Positions 5,487 to 5,863 of a stretch of DNA of 5,863 nucleotides are shown in pieces. A program made the translations under genes and the position numbers. A model generated the notes under the pieces. It saw only the letters and a program-made list of their open reading frames with translations. It was not told the DNA's origin and made no database searches. The stretch comes from Porticoccaceae bacterium (lineage in GTDB: Bacteria; Pseudomonadota; Gammaproteobacteria; Pseudomonadales; Porticoccaceae). Positions within the stretch are counted from its first letter, which is position 1. Each line of letters begins with the position of its first letter. The DNA is taken from NCBI GenBank assembly GCA_030590275.1, contig JAUUYV010000131.1, positions 1 to 5,863 on the forward strand, given 5' to 3'.

Positions 5487-5863
5487 ATGGCAAAAGCACT
5501 CGGTGTAATTATGGATCCCATCGCATCCATCAACCCTAAAAAGGATACGACGCTGGCTTTACTGCTGGCAGCTCAGGAACGTGGCTGGTCACTATGGTAT
5601 ATGGAACAAAGTGACCTGGCCCTGACAAATGGTGAGGTAATTGCTAGCCAAAGCCCGATCCAGGTATTTGATTCTCTCGATCACTGGTACCGTAAAGAAG
5701 CACCGCAAGAGCGATCACTGGCTGAACTCGACTGTCTCCTGATGCGTAAAGATCCGCCTTTCGACAGCGAGTATGTTTATAGCACTTACCTCCTTGAAGC
5801 TGCAGAAACCCAGGGGGTTTTGGTCGTTAATCGACCCCAAAGCCTACGTGACTGCAACGAAAA
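5487..5863 (+). CDS. gshB: GshB, glutathione synthetase, N-terminal part (cut by window edge)
   Basis: The enzyme joins gamma-glutamylcysteine and glycine with ATP, the last step of glutathione synthesis in the cytoplasm. The first 125 codons are present and cover the N-terminal pre-ATP-grasp domain. The ATP-grasp domain, with the nucleotide and metal ligands, lies beyond the window. Family marks: L-G-V-I-M-D-P-I-A-S-I-N-P-K-K-D-T (5-21), G-W-S-L-W-Y-M-E-Q-S-D-L (33-44), L-L-M-R-K-D-P-P-F-D (84-93), Y-S-T-Y-L-L-E (98-104) and V-V-N-R-P-Q-S-L-R-D-C-N-E (113-125), all typical of bacterial GshB. Usual full length is about 315 residues. The ATG has a good ribosome-binding site. Location divergent from pilG is the same as in Pseudomonas; the two neighbours have no known functional tie, so this is most likely conserved gene order. 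Confidence 0.97.
   Translation, partial: MAKALGVIMDPIASINPKKDTTLALLLAAQERGWSLWYMEQSDLALTNGEVIASQSPIQVFDSLDHWYRKEAPQERSLAELDCLLMRKDPPFDSEYVYSTYLLEAAETQGVLVVNRPQSLRDCNE

Noticed and set aside
1..5863. A new or unknown defence, mobile or biosynthetic system
   Set aside because: Every coding region fits the known Pil-Chp operon or gshB, with intact motifs, conserved order and no transposase, integrase, attachment-like repeats or marked change in base use.

Overview
The window looks like part of the chromosome of a gammaproteobacterium. It carries the Pil-Chp chemosensory operon that controls type IV pili (twitching motility and surface sensing), next to the glutathione synthetase gene gshB. The order, gshB diverging from pilG-pilH-pilI-pilJ-pilK-chpA, is the one known from Pseudomonas aeruginosa. 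The proteins strongly resemble the Pseudomonas ones as I remember them, notably PilG, the PilJ signalling tip and the start of GshB. The moderate GC content and the longer PilJ suggest a non-Pseudomonas relative, perhaps an aquatic or marine one, but the sequence alone does not fix the genus.

Layout, right to left along the minus-strand operon: pilG (5147-4728, response regulator), pilH (4634-4272, response regulator), pilI (4248-3706, CheW-like adaptor), pilJ (3601-1226, membrane chemoreceptor), pilK (1207-320, CheR-type methyltransferase) and the first 107 codons of chpA (323 to the window edge, hybrid histidine kinase). gshB reads the other way from 5487 and is cut by the right edge. All genes are intact apart from the two cut by the edges. 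No tRNA, rRNA, CRISPR array or mobile element was seen.

How the parts work together (from the Pseudomonas system): PilJ senses a signal at the inner membrane and periplasm. PilI couples it to the ChpA kinase, which phosphorylates PilG and PilH. PilG and PilH set pilus extension and retraction and cAMP output. PilK is the presumed receptor methyltransferase. Genes pilJ-pilK-chpA are tightly packed; pilK starts with TTG and chpA with GTG, and the pilK stop overlaps the chpA start by 4 nt.

The 339-bp divergent region between pilG and gshB is the only long stretch without a gene. It holds two adjacent inverted repeats in the pilG leader and a smaller one upstream of gshB. The gshB-side repeat shares an 11-of-12 direct repeat with the pilG-side one. 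The other unusual point is a serine-rich, strongly acidic tail of about 120 residues on PilJ, after the point where Pseudomonas PilJ ends. I found no wholly new system; this is a conserved operon with a few lineage-specific details.
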